Source: an uncultured Acidimicrobiales bacterium (lineage in GTDB: Bacteria > Actinomycetota > Acidimicrobiia > Acidimicrobiales > SZUA-35). From it: a DNA stretch of 62,002 bases. The stretch's first letter is position 1, and the number at the start of each line of letters is the position of its first letter. The notes under the pieces were generated by a model that saw only the letters and a program-made list of their open reading frames with translations, was not told the DNA's origin and made no database searches. The position numbers were made by a program, and so were the translations under genes. The stretch covers positions 1-62,002 of the forward strand of contig CALIFY010000002.1 of the NCBI GenBank assembly GCA_938021675.1. The letters are read 5' to 3'. Positions 23,498 to 31,537 of the stretch are shown here, in pieces.

Positions 23498-25323
23498 CGT
23501 TCGACGTTGGCCGGGGGAGCGGTGCGCTCGACGATCAACCGGCGTCCGGGCTCGACATCATCGATGGTCGTAATGATGCCATCGGGCCAGCGGAGCACGA
23601 CGTCCACGGTTTCGTTGGCGTCGCCGAGTCCGATGTGAGCTTCGGTCGGCGGAGATGAGAGGTAGCCCCTATTCGACGTGATCTGACGGGTATAGGTGTG
23701 CGCCCCGGATGTGACCGAGATGGATGCGCCGAGAGCGTCGCTGTTTTGAACGGTTGACCACACTGGGTCGACGATGATCGAAGAGCCTTGACAGAGCTGG
23801 TTTTCGAACAAGGTGGCCGTCGAACCGAGGTTGTTCACGACGATATCGAGATCGCCGTCTCCGTCGAGGTCGGCTTGGGCCATGCCGCGGCCTCCGGCGG
23901 TGTCGGCAAGGCCCCACTTCGGCGCCGGATCCAATCCCTCACCGGTGTTTCGAAAGGCCTGGTTTGCTTCGATGAGCGACCCGTTGGGGAGGTCGGGGAA
24001 GATGCTGGTCGCCTGCATGCCGTTCACCACATACAGGTCGAGTCGGCCGTCGTTGTCAAGGTCGCCGGCGACTCCCGACCAACTCCATCCGGTGGCCTCA
24101 ATGCCAAAGTCGTCGGCCACATCTTCAAAGCGTTTGTCAGGGCCCTGTAGCTGCAGTTTGTTGCGGGGGTCCTGAACATCATCGATCGATGCGGCCTCGA
24201 TGTCTGGCATGACGGCGAGCCATGGATCCTTGGGCTCACCGGGCATCGGCGCCATATCGGTGGCCAGAACATCTGGGTCACCGTCATTGTCGAAATCGAT
24301 GATGTCGATGCTCATGGTTGAGAGCGTGGTCGTGTCGAACGGTTGGGAGGGTGTGAGTCCCTGGGTCGTGTCGTCACCTAGCCACACCATGTCTGGGGTT
24401 CCCAAGTCGTTGCCAACGATCACGTCCTGGCGTCCGTCGCCGTTGAGGTCGGCGGCGAGAGTAACGAGGGCCTGGGCCTGTTCGGCCAAGAACTCGGTAG
24501 ACACCTCGCCGTCGTCAACCGAGTGGATTGCGGCGCCGGTTCCATTCCCGGTGAGGGCACGAAGATCGCGGTTCTGGGTCAGCTCAGCGTTGTAGGAGCC
24601 GGTGACAAATTCGAGTCGTCCATCGCCGCCGATGTCGCCGATAGCGGCCGAGTAGGCAACCGCTGACGTGCGGAATTCTCGGCGCTCGAAGGTTCGGTTT
24701 TCGTCGGGTGTGGCCACGAGCGAGATCGGAGGGCCCACCCCGGTGGTCAACAGAACGTCCCGGTGTCCGTCATGGTTTATGTCTGCGGTGAGCGCTTGGC
24801 GGAAACGGCCGGTGATCAGAACATCACGAACGAAACCAAGGTCGCCATCGTTCCAAAGAATTGAGGTGTCCCCTGCAAGGTTTGGTAACACGATGTCAAC
24901 CAGTCCGTCGTCGTCGATATCTTCGAGGAGCACTCCGGCTCCAGTGCCGTCGCTCATCGCTGTGACCTCGCCCCGGCCACGTGTGATGTGGTCGAGCGAA
25001 TGAGGAACGAAGGTTCCTGAGCATTGCCCGGACGAATCGTTGGCATCGCCGCCGGCCGTGTCGAACGGTTGAGCGGAAATCGACACCTCGACCGCGGCGC
25101 CAAACGACCCTTCCTCGTTCGCGGCGTGGGCTTCATCGTTGCTGCAGGCCGCGATGGCTACGGCGGCGAGAACGAACACCGCCCCCCACCTGGACGATTG
25201 ACGGTCGTCGTTCCGGCCAGCGAGCTGCCGGTAGCGGCCTTTGGTTGCGGTCTCCAAGTGGGGAGTCCGCCACCGACCATGACACGAGCCGTTGCGCTCG
25301 GTTGGAGTGCGTTGGTTGGTCAC
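23494..25323 (-). CDS. FG-GAP/VCBS lipoprotein with ASPIC/UnbV domain (CRTAC1-like)
   Basis: 609 residues from a GTG; the true start may be further in, because the lipobox-like signal (AVFVLAAVAIAACS, Cys60) begins only near residue 47. The body is a beta-propeller of FG-GAP/VCBS repeats with Ca2+-loop motifs (DIDDDGLVDIV, DINHDGHRDVL, DLNGDGRQDVI, DFDNDGDPDVL, DLDNDGRLDLY, DLDGDGDLDIV). The C terminus is an ASPIC/UnbV domain (GASISVTSG, GYLSSPPTEAHIGLG, VVLRWPDG). It should sit on the outer face of the membrane, perhaps to bind glycans or to present substrate. It lies 18 bases after the sugar-binding lipoprotein gene, an unusual place for this family. Confidence 0.85.
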   Translation of the reverse strand: MTNQRTPTERNGSCHGRWRTPHLETATKGRYRQLAGRNDDRQSSRWGAVFVLAAVAIAACSNDEAHAANEEGSFGAAVEVSISAQPFDTAGGDANDSSGQCSGTFVPHSLDHITRGRGEVTAMSDGTGAGVLLEDIDDDGLVDIVLPNLAGDTSILWNDGDLGFVRDVLITGRFRQALTADINHDGHRDVLLTTGVGPPISLVATPDENRTFERREFRTSAVAYSAAIGDIGGDGRLEFVTGSYNAELTQNRDLRALTGNGTGAAIHSVDDGEVSTEFLAEQAQALVTLAADLNGDGRQDVIVGNDLGTPDMVWLGDDTTQGLTPSQPFDTTTLSTMSIDIIDFDNDGDPDVLATDMAPMPGEPKDPWLAVMPDIEAASIDDVQDPRNKLQLQGPDKRFEDVADDFGIEATGWSWSGVAGDLDNDGRLDLYVVNGMQATSIFPDLPNGSLIEANQAFRNTGEGLDPAPKWGLADTAGGRGMAQADLDGDGDLDIVVNNLGSTATLFENQLCQGSSIIVDPVWSTVQNSDALGASISVTSGAHTYTRQITSNRGYLSSPPTEAHIGLGDANETVDVVLRWPDGIITTIDDVEPGRRLIVERTAPPANVER

Positions 25324-25341
25324 GATCGGTGGCGGAGTAGA

Positions 25342-26787
25342 TCAGCCGGCTAACGGGAGGCTATTGACCTCTTCGTTTGCAGCTTCGATGGTTGCCGCGT
25401 CACCCTCGCCGCGCAACACCGCATCGATGGCGTTGCCCATGATCCGTTGAATCTCCGGAGACTCCCGGGTGATCGGGAACAAGAAGGTGGTTCCCTCGTC
25501 GACGTGAACGGTGAATGCGCTCACATCGATGCCGTTGGCCGAGTGGGCCTCCTGGGCAATTGCCGTTGCGTCGGGAATGGCAGGGAAGACGACAGCGCCT
25601 CCACCGACGACGTCTTGGCATGCGGGGGAAGCCATGTACTTGACCCACTCCCACGCCTCGTCTGGGTTGTCGGAGGCGGTGGTAATCGAATCGGCAAGGC
25701 CGTTGTACATCGATGACCGCTGCCCGCTCGGACCGACCGGAGTGGGCACGAATGCGCCATTCACATCGTCACCTGTCCAGGTGCCGATCTTCCAGGAACC
25801 GTCGGTCATCGTGGCCGCGGTGCCCTCGGTGAAGATGGTGTCGGACCCCGAACCGGACAAGAGGTCCGATGACGGCATGTAACCCTTCTCGATCAGGCTC
25901 CGCCACCACAAGATGGTGTCGGTGAACTCAGCGTCGGCATAGTTGTAGGCCGAACCCCAAGGGTTGGAATCGAGATACTCCCAGCCATTCCCGCCGGTGA
26001 AGGTGCTCCACCCGGTTTGGCTGTAGGCATCTGAGTAGACCGTGTTGGAGACATAGCCATACTGGGCGACGTTCTCGGGATCGAATCCGTCCTCGTTGCC
26101 ACGAACACCGTTGGCGTCTACCGAAAGTGCGGCGATTGCCTCTTCGAATGAGCCACCGTCGGTCGTGTTCCAATCGAGATCCTGGAGATCTTCCACGGTT
26201 AGACCGGAACCTTCGAGCAGGTCTTGGTTGACGACGAGGGCGACCGTGTCAAAGTCCTTCGGTAGGCCGTAGCGGCTGCCGTCGGGGGCAACCCACAGGT
26301 CGGCAAGACCCTCCCAGTAGATGTCGGTTGGCGTACCGTCGGCCTCGATGAAGTCGTTGAGCGGCACGAGAACGTCAGCGAAGACGAAGTCCGGGTACTT
26401 TGCTAGGTGGTCGGTGAAGACGTCGGGCACGTCGCCTGTCGCGAAGCCGGCGGTGAGCCCGTCCCAGTAGTCGCCCCAACCGAATTGGGTGATGTTCACG
26501 TTGATGCCGGTCTCGGCTGTGAAGTCCGAGGCACACTGCTCGTAGAACGGCTGCTGATTGTCATCCCACAGCCAATAGTCGATGGTGACGCCATCGCCAG
26601 CGGCGGCCTCATCGCCGCCATCGTCTTCTGCAGCGTCGTCGCTGTCCTCACCGCTATCGCCTTCATCGGTTTCGGTGGTTCCTTCATCTCCCGTGCCGTC
26701 GTCAGCCTCGTCGGAATCGCTACCGCAAGCGGCAGCGATCAGCGAGAAGGCGAACAGCAGCGCCAAAAGTCTGCGCAGTTGCTTCAT
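25342..26787 (-). CDS. ABC transporter sugar-binding lipoprotein
   Basis: 481 residues. Lipoprotein signal LLFAFSLIAAACGS with lipid-attachment Cys21, then a very acidic Asp/Glu/Gly linker (about 24-65) and a type I periplasmic-binding fold of the extracellular solute-binding family 1 (TDHLAKYPDFVFADVLVPLNDFI, GLPKDFDTVALVVNQDLL, GSWKIGTWTGDDV, EAWEWVKYMASPACQ). It captures oligosaccharides outside the membrane and hands them to the two permeases encoded upstream. The gap to the permease gene is 97 bases, while the downstream lipoprotein gene follows after 18 bases. Confidence 0.9.
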   Translation of the reverse strand: MKQLRRLLALLFAFSLIAAACGSDSDEADDGTGDEGTTETDEGDSGEDSDDAAEDDGGDEAAAGDGVTIDYWLWDDNQQPFYEQCASDFTAETGINVNITQFGWGDYWDGLTAGFATGDVPDVFTDHLAKYPDFVFADVLVPLNDFIEADGTPTDIYWEGLADLWVAPDGSRYGLPKDFDTVALVVNQDLLEGSGLTVEDLQDLDWNTTDGGSFEEAIAALSVDANGVRGNEDGFDPENVAQYGYVSNTVYSDAYSQTGWSTFTGGNGWEYLDSNPWGSAYNYADAEFTDTILWWRSLIEKGYMPSSDLLSGSGSDTIFTEGTAATMTDGSWKIGTWTGDDVNGAFVPTPVGPSGQRSSMYNGLADSITTASDNPDEAWEWVKYMASPACQDVVGGGAVVFPAIPDATAIAQEAHSANGIDVSAFTVHVDEGTTFLFPITRESPEIQRIMGNAIDAVLRGEGDAATIEAANEEVNSLPLAG

Positions 26788-26884
26788 CGTTTTAGCTCTC
26801 CCTTTTAGAAATCATCATGTGGGGTTTCGTCCGAGTGCCTTGACTCGGCGATCTTTGTTGGACCACTCCGGTTGGCCCATCGGA

Positions 26885-27904
26885 CTACTTGATTCCGGAG
26901 AACCCAATCGAGTCGACGACCTTGCGGCCGAGTACGGCGAACAACGCAATGATTGGGGCACCGGCTACGAAGGTTGCGGTCATCAGGCCCGACCAATCTG
27001 GTCGAACCAGACCCGGGGTCTGGTTTTTGAAGTCGTTAAGAGCCACGGTCACGACTCTGATCTCTTCATCCTTGCCGACCGTAAATGGCCACAGGAACTC
27101 GTTCCACGCGGTGATGTATGTGATCAGCGCCAATGTGGCAAGTGGGGCAATGGACATCGGTAAGATCACCTGGAAGAACCTTCGGAGGTGGCCGGCACCG
27201 TCGAGTACGGCTGCTTCTTCAACCTCGCGGGAGATCCCAATAAAGAACTGTCGAAGAAAGAACACCGCAAACGGGGTCATGAACAAGAACGGCAACATCA
27301 AACCGATGTACGTGTTCACGTAGCCGCCGTTGTCGTTCTGGAATGGTAGCCAACTCAGATCAATCGTAAAAAGGCCAAGTCTTAGCTGGAGATCACGAAC
27401 GAAAAGGAAGTTGGGGATAAGAGCGAAGATCGGTGGAATCATTAGTGCCGAGAGATAGACGGTAAACATGGCTTCCCGGCCTCTGAAACGAAGTCGGGCG
27501 AAGGCGTATGCTGCCATCGCGCAGAAAAATACTTGAAAGATGGTGATGGTCGTGGCCACTATGACCGAGTTCGCGACCGCACGAACGATGCTGAACTTGG
27601 CATCGTTTGCCCCGGCGGCCTCGATCTCCGCTCGGGTGATTTCGCCGATATTGAGAACTCGCTCGAAGTTGAACGTGGTCGGATCTGGGGGAAGGGGGTT
27701 GCTCGGTTGTTCAAACAGCGAACGGTTGTTGGTAAGCGATGTTCGAAGCGACCAATACACGGGGAAGAGACTGGCGACTAGAACGACGCCGAGTACAGCC
27801 CACGCTGTCACTCTTCCGACGTGGAACGTGCCTCCGTTGACCGTCGGTGGGGCGACGGTAGTCGTCGCTGGTTTTTTTGTGTCGAGGTCTTCTGCCGAGG
27901 TCAT
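26885..27904 (-). CDS. sugar ABC transporter permease (MalG-like)
   Basis: 339 residues. It has an N-terminal Thr-rich cytoplasmic stretch, six predicted transmembrane helices and the EAA loop REVEEAAVLDGAGHLRRFFQ that docks on the ATPase. The C terminus GRKVVDSIGFSGIK is typical of the MalG/CUT1 group. Between helices 1 and 2 is an inserted extracytoplasmic loop (about 60-110, NRSLFEQPSNPLPPDPTTF). The start ATG overlaps the MalF-like stop by four bases. Confidence 0.92.
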   Translation of the reverse strand: MTSAEDLDTKKPATTTVAPPTVNGGTFHVGRVTAWAVLGVVLVASLFPVYWSLRTSLTNNRSLFEQPSNPLPPDPTTFNFERVLNIGEITRAEIEAAGANDAKFSIVRAVANSVIVATTITIFQVFFCAMAAYAFARLRFRGREAMFTVYLSALMIPPIFALIPNFLFVRDLQLRLGLFTIDLSWLPFQNDNGGYVNTYIGLMLPFLFMTPFAVFFLRQFFIGISREVEEAAVLDGAGHLRRFFQVILPMSIAPLATLALITYITAWNEFLWPFTVGKDEEIRVVTVALNDFKNQTPGLVRPDWSGLMTATFVAGAPIIALFAVLGRKVVDSIGFSGIK

Positions 27905-28881
27905 GCGAGATCAGACTCCCCGGCCCGCAGGAGCCGTAACTGGGCAATGGTGATGAACAACAAGCCACCCATGAGAACGGTGGCGGCGGCCGCCGCTTGA
28001 CCGAATCGGGACCCGCCGCCAAGGAAACCCTTTTCATAGATGTATAGATAGATCACTCGGGACGAATTCAGTGGGTCGCCCGGATTTCCGCCGAGCCCAC
28101 CGGCTGCTGCCTGAACCACGTCATAGACCTGGAATGAGCCGATAACACTGATGACTAGGACGAGTGCGAGCACTGGGCGCAGTAGCGGAATCGTCACGGT
28201 CCGGAACATGGTGAACTCCGATGCGCCATCCAAGGCGCTGGCCTCATAGAGGTTGCGGGGGATGGTTTGAATCCCGGCGAAGAGAAGTAGCGCTGTGTAG
28301 CCGGTGAACTTCCATGTGTTCACCAACGCCAGTGAGGGGATAACCCAGTTGGGGTTTGCTAGGAAGGAGATTGGCTTTATTCCGAAGAAGCCAAGACTTT
28401 CATTGACGATGCCGATACTCGGGTCGAGCATGAAAAGCCAGAGGAGGCCGACGAGTACGTTCGGGAGCATCCAGGGAAGGAGGAGAATCCCGCGTACGAA
28501 GACCGACTTGGTGAGACGGTCCATCATGACAGCGATCCCCAACGCTAGAACGGTTTGGAGCCCAATGTTGATTGCGACGTAGTACGCCGTGACCTTGATT
28601 GCATTCCAGAAAACGTCGTCACCGAATATGAACCGGTAATTGTCTAGCCCGGCGTTCGTGCCCGTATTGCTCAGAAGGTTGAAGTTCTGGAACGAGAGGG
28701 CAACCGCTCGAACCGCGGGGATCAAGAAGAAGATCAGGAATCCGATAAGGCTGGGGAGAAGGAACCAAAATGCGACCCTCCATCCGCCGTCCATCCCGCG
28801 GTTCGACTGATTCTTTGGGTTGTCGTTTGCGATGGTCGACGCCTCATCGGTGGTCGACATTGGTGTGGTTGCTGCAGTCAT
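27901..28881 (-). CDS. sugar ABC transporter permease (MalF-like)
   Basis: 326 residues with six predicted transmembrane helices (first at about 33-56, WFLLPSLIGFLIFFLIPAV) and the EAA loop NLYEASALDGASEFTMFRTV. This is the first gene of the seven-gene sugar operon running leftwards to the GH4 gene. The 241 bases in front of it are shared with the divergent LacI gene and contain a perfect 18-bp palindrome. Expression is therefore probably repressed by LacI and released by a sugar. Confidence 0.92.
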   Translation of the reverse strand: MTAATTPMSTTDEASTIANDNPKNQSNRGMDGGWRVAFWFLLPSLIGFLIFFLIPAVRAVALSFQNFNLLSNTGTNAGLDNYRFIFGDDVFWNAIKVTAYYVAINIGLQTVLALGIAVMMDRLTKSVFVRGILLLPWMLPNVLVGLLWLFMLDPSIGIVNESLGFFGIKPISFLANPNWVIPSLALVNTWKFTGYTALLLFAGIQTIPRNLYEASALDGASEFTMFRTVTIPLLRPVLALVLVISVIGSFQVYDVVQAAAGGLGGNPGDPLNSSRVIYLYIYEKGFLGGGSRFGQAAAAATVLMGGLLFITIAQLRLLRAGESDLA

Positions 28882-29070
28882 ACGTTCCCGGGCGCTGAGA
28901 ACTGAACTCGACTAGGGGTAGCCGAAATTCAGCGCCTCCGAGCGCCGCTCCTCCCCATCTTCAGCCTCACGGCTTGTGTGACCCTTCGCATCAACATCCC
29001 GTTGGAACGAGTCCTACGGCAAGGAGGCTACGATCTCCCCTCTCGACAAACCATAGACACACCTTCGGAC

Positions 29071-29088
29071 TACGTCAACGTTGACGTA
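29071..29088. promoter_or_regulatory. perfect 18-bp palindrome, candidate LacI operator
   Basis: TACGTCAACGTTGACGTA is its own reverse complement. It has the central CG and 18-base size of LacI-family operators. It lies in the divergent region 34 bases before the LacI start codon and 190 bases from the MalF-like start codon, so it could govern both transcripts. Confidence 0.75.
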
Positions 29089-29122
29089 ATAGGTTCTTCA
29101 TCTTACGATCGGACACGACATC

Positions 29123-30139
29123 ATGACTTCTGACGACAAGCCGATCTCCGCCGCCGCCTCGATTCCGGGCCAAAAAGCTACGTTGCACGACGTGGCAGAA
29201 CGGGTTGGCGTGTCGCCACGAACCGTTTCACGGGTGGTAAATGATGAGGGTGGCTTTTCTTCAGCTACCCGTGAACGTGTGCTCAATGCAATCAACGAAC
29301 TCGGCTACCGACCAAACCTGCTCGCCCGCAGCCTGATAACGAACCGGTCGAACACGGTCGCATTCGTGGTACCGGTTATTGACGATCCGTTCTTTCCTGA
29401 GGTCGCCCAAGGTGTCCAAGCCGCCGCTCGCGATCGGGGTCTGACCATGTTCCTTGCGGTGACCGAGGGTCGTCTCGAGCTCCAACGCCAGGTGTTGGAA
29501 CGGATGGCGTCGCACGGAATCGATGGGCTTATCCTCTTCCCCCACGCCGAGGACCTAGATGATGTGGCGCGATTCGCCGGTCAGGGCCTCCCGACCGTGG
29601 TGATCGATGATGCCCTCGACCACCCAAACGTATGCGTCGTACGATCGGACTTAGAACACGGCGTCTCGCTAGCGGTTGATCATCTCCGAGAACGGGGACG
29701 AACCTCGCTAGCCATGCTGGCCAACGAGGCATCGCCACGCCGAAAACTGCGACGAGAAACGACGTTCCGCTCCATGGTTCCAAACGGCATCGTAGTCAAA
29801 AGTCCACCAACGTTTGAAGCTGGCTATCGGGCTACGGCGGAGCTGCTCGCGAGGGAAGAACGCTTCGACGGTCTCTTCGCCTTCAACGATGTGATGGCGG
29901 CCGGAGCCATCACCGCCATCATCGATTCGGGTCGGTCCGTGCCTGGCGATATCTCGGTTGTTGGATGTGATGACATCGAGATGAGCGCGTTGTTGACCCC
30001 TGGATTGACGACGATCCGGATCGACCGGGAGCGGCTTGGGGCCGAGGCGGTTTCGCGGCTGATACAGCTTCGTGACTCCGTGACCGCTCCGCCGGCGTCG
30101 ACATTGACCGTGAGCCTGGTCGTGCGGGAGTCGAGCTGA
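29123..30139 (+). CDS. LacI-family transcriptional regulator
   Basis: 338 residues. The helix-turn-helix is at about 19-41 (ATLHDVAERVGVSPRTVSRV), followed by the hinge region (LGYRPNLLARSL) that inserts into the minor groove. The effector-binding core is a periplasmic-binding-like fold (TVAFVVPVIDDPFFPEVAQGV, GLFAFNDVMAAGAI, ISVVGCDDIEMSALLTPGLT). It is divergent from the sugar operon and has a palindromic operator candidate just upstream, so it is most likely the local repressor of that operon. The effector is unknown, probably the imported sugar or its product. Confidence 0.92.
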   Translation: MTSDDKPISAAASIPGQKATLHDVAERVGVSPRTVSRVVNDEGGFSSATRERVLNAINELGYRPNLLARSLITNRSNTVAFVVPVIDDPFFPEVAQGVQAAARDRGLTMFLAVTEGRLELQRQVLERMASHGIDGLILFPHAEDLDDVARFAGQGLPTVVIDDALDHPNVCVVRSDLEHGVSLAVDHLRERGRTSLAMLANEASPRRKLRRETTFRSMVPNGIVVKSPPTFEAGYRATAELLAREERFDGLFAFNDVMAAGAITAIIDSGRSVPGDISVVGCDDIEMSALLTPGLTTIRIDRERLGAEAVSRLIQLRDSVTAPPASTLTVSLVVRESS

Positions 30140-30188
30140 TCTCGCCCGACGAGTGAACAGATCGACGGCCAGTCAGTATTCTCGGCTC

Positions 30189-31016
30189 ATGGAACTAGTG
30201 ACCGTACGTGACGACGACGGCCTGCGGGCCGGTCGGGTTGACGGTGGGAAAGTGGTTTTGCTTGAAGCAGGCTCGGTTCGAGAACTTCTCGTCGACCGGG
30301 AGGGGCTTGAGGCGGCGGCCGGTCGGGAAATTGGTCGATCGATAGCCATCGACGACGCCGACTTGGCGCCGGTCATTCCCGACCCGGACAAGATCGTCTG
30401 TGTCGGTATCAACTATCAGGACCACATAGATGAGATGGGTCGCACCAGTCCGGACCACCCGACATACTTCGCCAAATACCGCAGGGCCATCACCGGGCCC
30501 CGCGACGACCTCCTGCTTCCCGCCCCCGACGTGTCGTCGAGCGTCGACTGGGAGTGTGAACTGGCGATCGTCATCGGACGCACCGCTCGCCATGTCAGTG
30601 GGGACGAGGCGTTGGCCTCAATCGCCGGCTTCTGTGTACTCAACGACGTGTCGGTGAGGGACTGGCAACGGCGAACGTCGCAGTTTCTGGCCGGCAAGAA
30701 TTTCGAGGCGCTCACTCCGGTGGGCCCTGCTCTGGTCACTCGAGATGTCGTCGGTGATGGATCAGGTTTGGAGCTGACTACCGAGGTCAACGGTGTCGTG
30801 AAACAACGCAGCACGACATCGAACCTGGTATTCGGAGCCGTCGATATCGTTAGCGACCTCAGCGGTATTCTCACCCTCGACCCGGGAGACATCATCGCTA
30901 CGGGAACACCGGGTGGTGTTGGGGTGGCGCGGACACCACCGGAGTTCCTTCGACCGGGAGACGAACTCGTCACCAAGATCGAAGGGATCGGGCGGTTGGT
31001 CAACCGTTGCCGCTGA
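30189..31016 (+). CDS. fumarylacetoacetate hydrolase (FAH) family protein
   Basis: 275 residues from the ATG at 30189; an upstream in-frame start would add 12 residues of no family character. FAH-fold motifs are IVCVGINYQDHIDEMG, YFAKYRRAITGP, the metal-binding acidic pair in VDWECELAIVIG, VLNDVSVRDWQ, GKNFEALTPVGP and IATGTPGGVGVAR. Family members hydrolyse or decarboxylate beta-diketo acids, or hydrate/isomerise 2-oxo acids, with Mg2+ or Mn2+. The exact reaction cannot be told. It lies 49 bases after the LacI gene and overlaps the next ORF by one base, so all three probably form one transcript. Confidence 0.88.
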   Translation: MELVTVRDDDGLRAGRVDGGKVVLLEAGSVRELLVDREGLEAAAGREIGRSIAIDDADLAPVIPDPDKIVCVGINYQDHIDEMGRTSPDHPTYFAKYRRAITGPRDDLLLPAPDVSSSVDWECELAIVIGRTARHVSGDEALASIAGFCVLNDVSVRDWQRRTSQFLAGKNFEALTPVGPALVTRDVVGDGSGLELTTEVNGVVKQRSTTSNLVFGAVDIVSDLSGILTLDPGDIIATGTPGGVGVARTPPEFLRPGDELVTKIEGIGRLVNRCR

Positions 31017-31441
31017 TGGCACCACTTCTGAGCCACCAGGTTCGTGACTTTCTCTCCATTGGCACCCGAACCGGCAAGATCGCCTGGGTGGCCGCCAACG
31101 GTGCACCTCACGTTGCGCCGATCTGGTTTGTGCTCGATGGCGACGACCTGGTCTTTAATACCGGCGCCGGCACGGGGAAAGCACGAGCGCTCGCCCGCGA
31201 GGGGCGCGCCTCGCTCGTCGTCGATGACCAGGCGCCGCCGTACTCGTTCGTCAAAGTTGACGGGACGGTTTCCCTCTTCGATGACGGCGGTGACGTCCGA
31301 CGTTTTGCAGCCCTGATCGGCGGTCGTTACATGGGTGCCGACCGAGCCGAAGAGTACGGCGAGCGCAACGGCGTACCGGGCGAACTGCTGGTGCGACTCC
31401 ACCCGGCGAAGGTCACCGCCGCCTTCGGCGTCGCCGAATAG
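31016..31441 (+). CDS. PPOX-class F420-dependent flavin/deazaflavin protein
   Basis: 141 residues from the ATG that shares its A with the stop of the FAH gene (TGATG). Split-barrel fold motifs are LSIGTRTGKIAWVAANGAPHVAPIWFVLD, VFNTGAGTGKARAL and ASLVVDD, followed by YSFVKVDGTV. These are typical of the actinobacterial F420-binding pyridoxamine-oxidase-like family. It probably reduces an unknown substrate with F420H2. Coupling with the FAH gene suggests a shared catabolic pathway. Confidence 0.85.
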   Translation: MAPLLSHQVRDFLSIGTRTGKIAWVAANGAPHVAPIWFVLDGDDLVFNTGAGTGKARALAREGRASLVVDDQAPPYSFVKVDGTVSLFDDGGDVRRFAALIGGRYMGADRAEEYGERNGVPGELLVRLHPAKVTAAFGVAE

Positions 31442-31482
31442 TCCGTTGCGGTCATGGCCTGAATCCGGTTGGGGCTCCCGCC

Positions 31483-31510
31483 CGCCGCCCGGTCGATGGT
31501 CCGGGCGGCG
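31483..31510. terminator. strong GC-rich hairpin between convergent genes
   Basis: CGCCGCCCGG (31483-31492) pairs perfectly with CCGGGCGGCG (31501-31510) around an 8-base loop. It lies between the F420-type protein gene and the convergent M23 peptidase gene. No T-run follows, but in this high-GC setting it is a good two-way terminator candidate. Confidence 0.55.
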
Positions 31511-31537
31511 AGCACGATCAAAGAAGTCGGTTCGTCC

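Noticed and set aside
30416-31402. Minus-strand open frame of 328 codons
   Set aside because: It is opposite the FAH and F420-type genes and shows only basic, Ser/Thr/Pro-rich shadow sequence.
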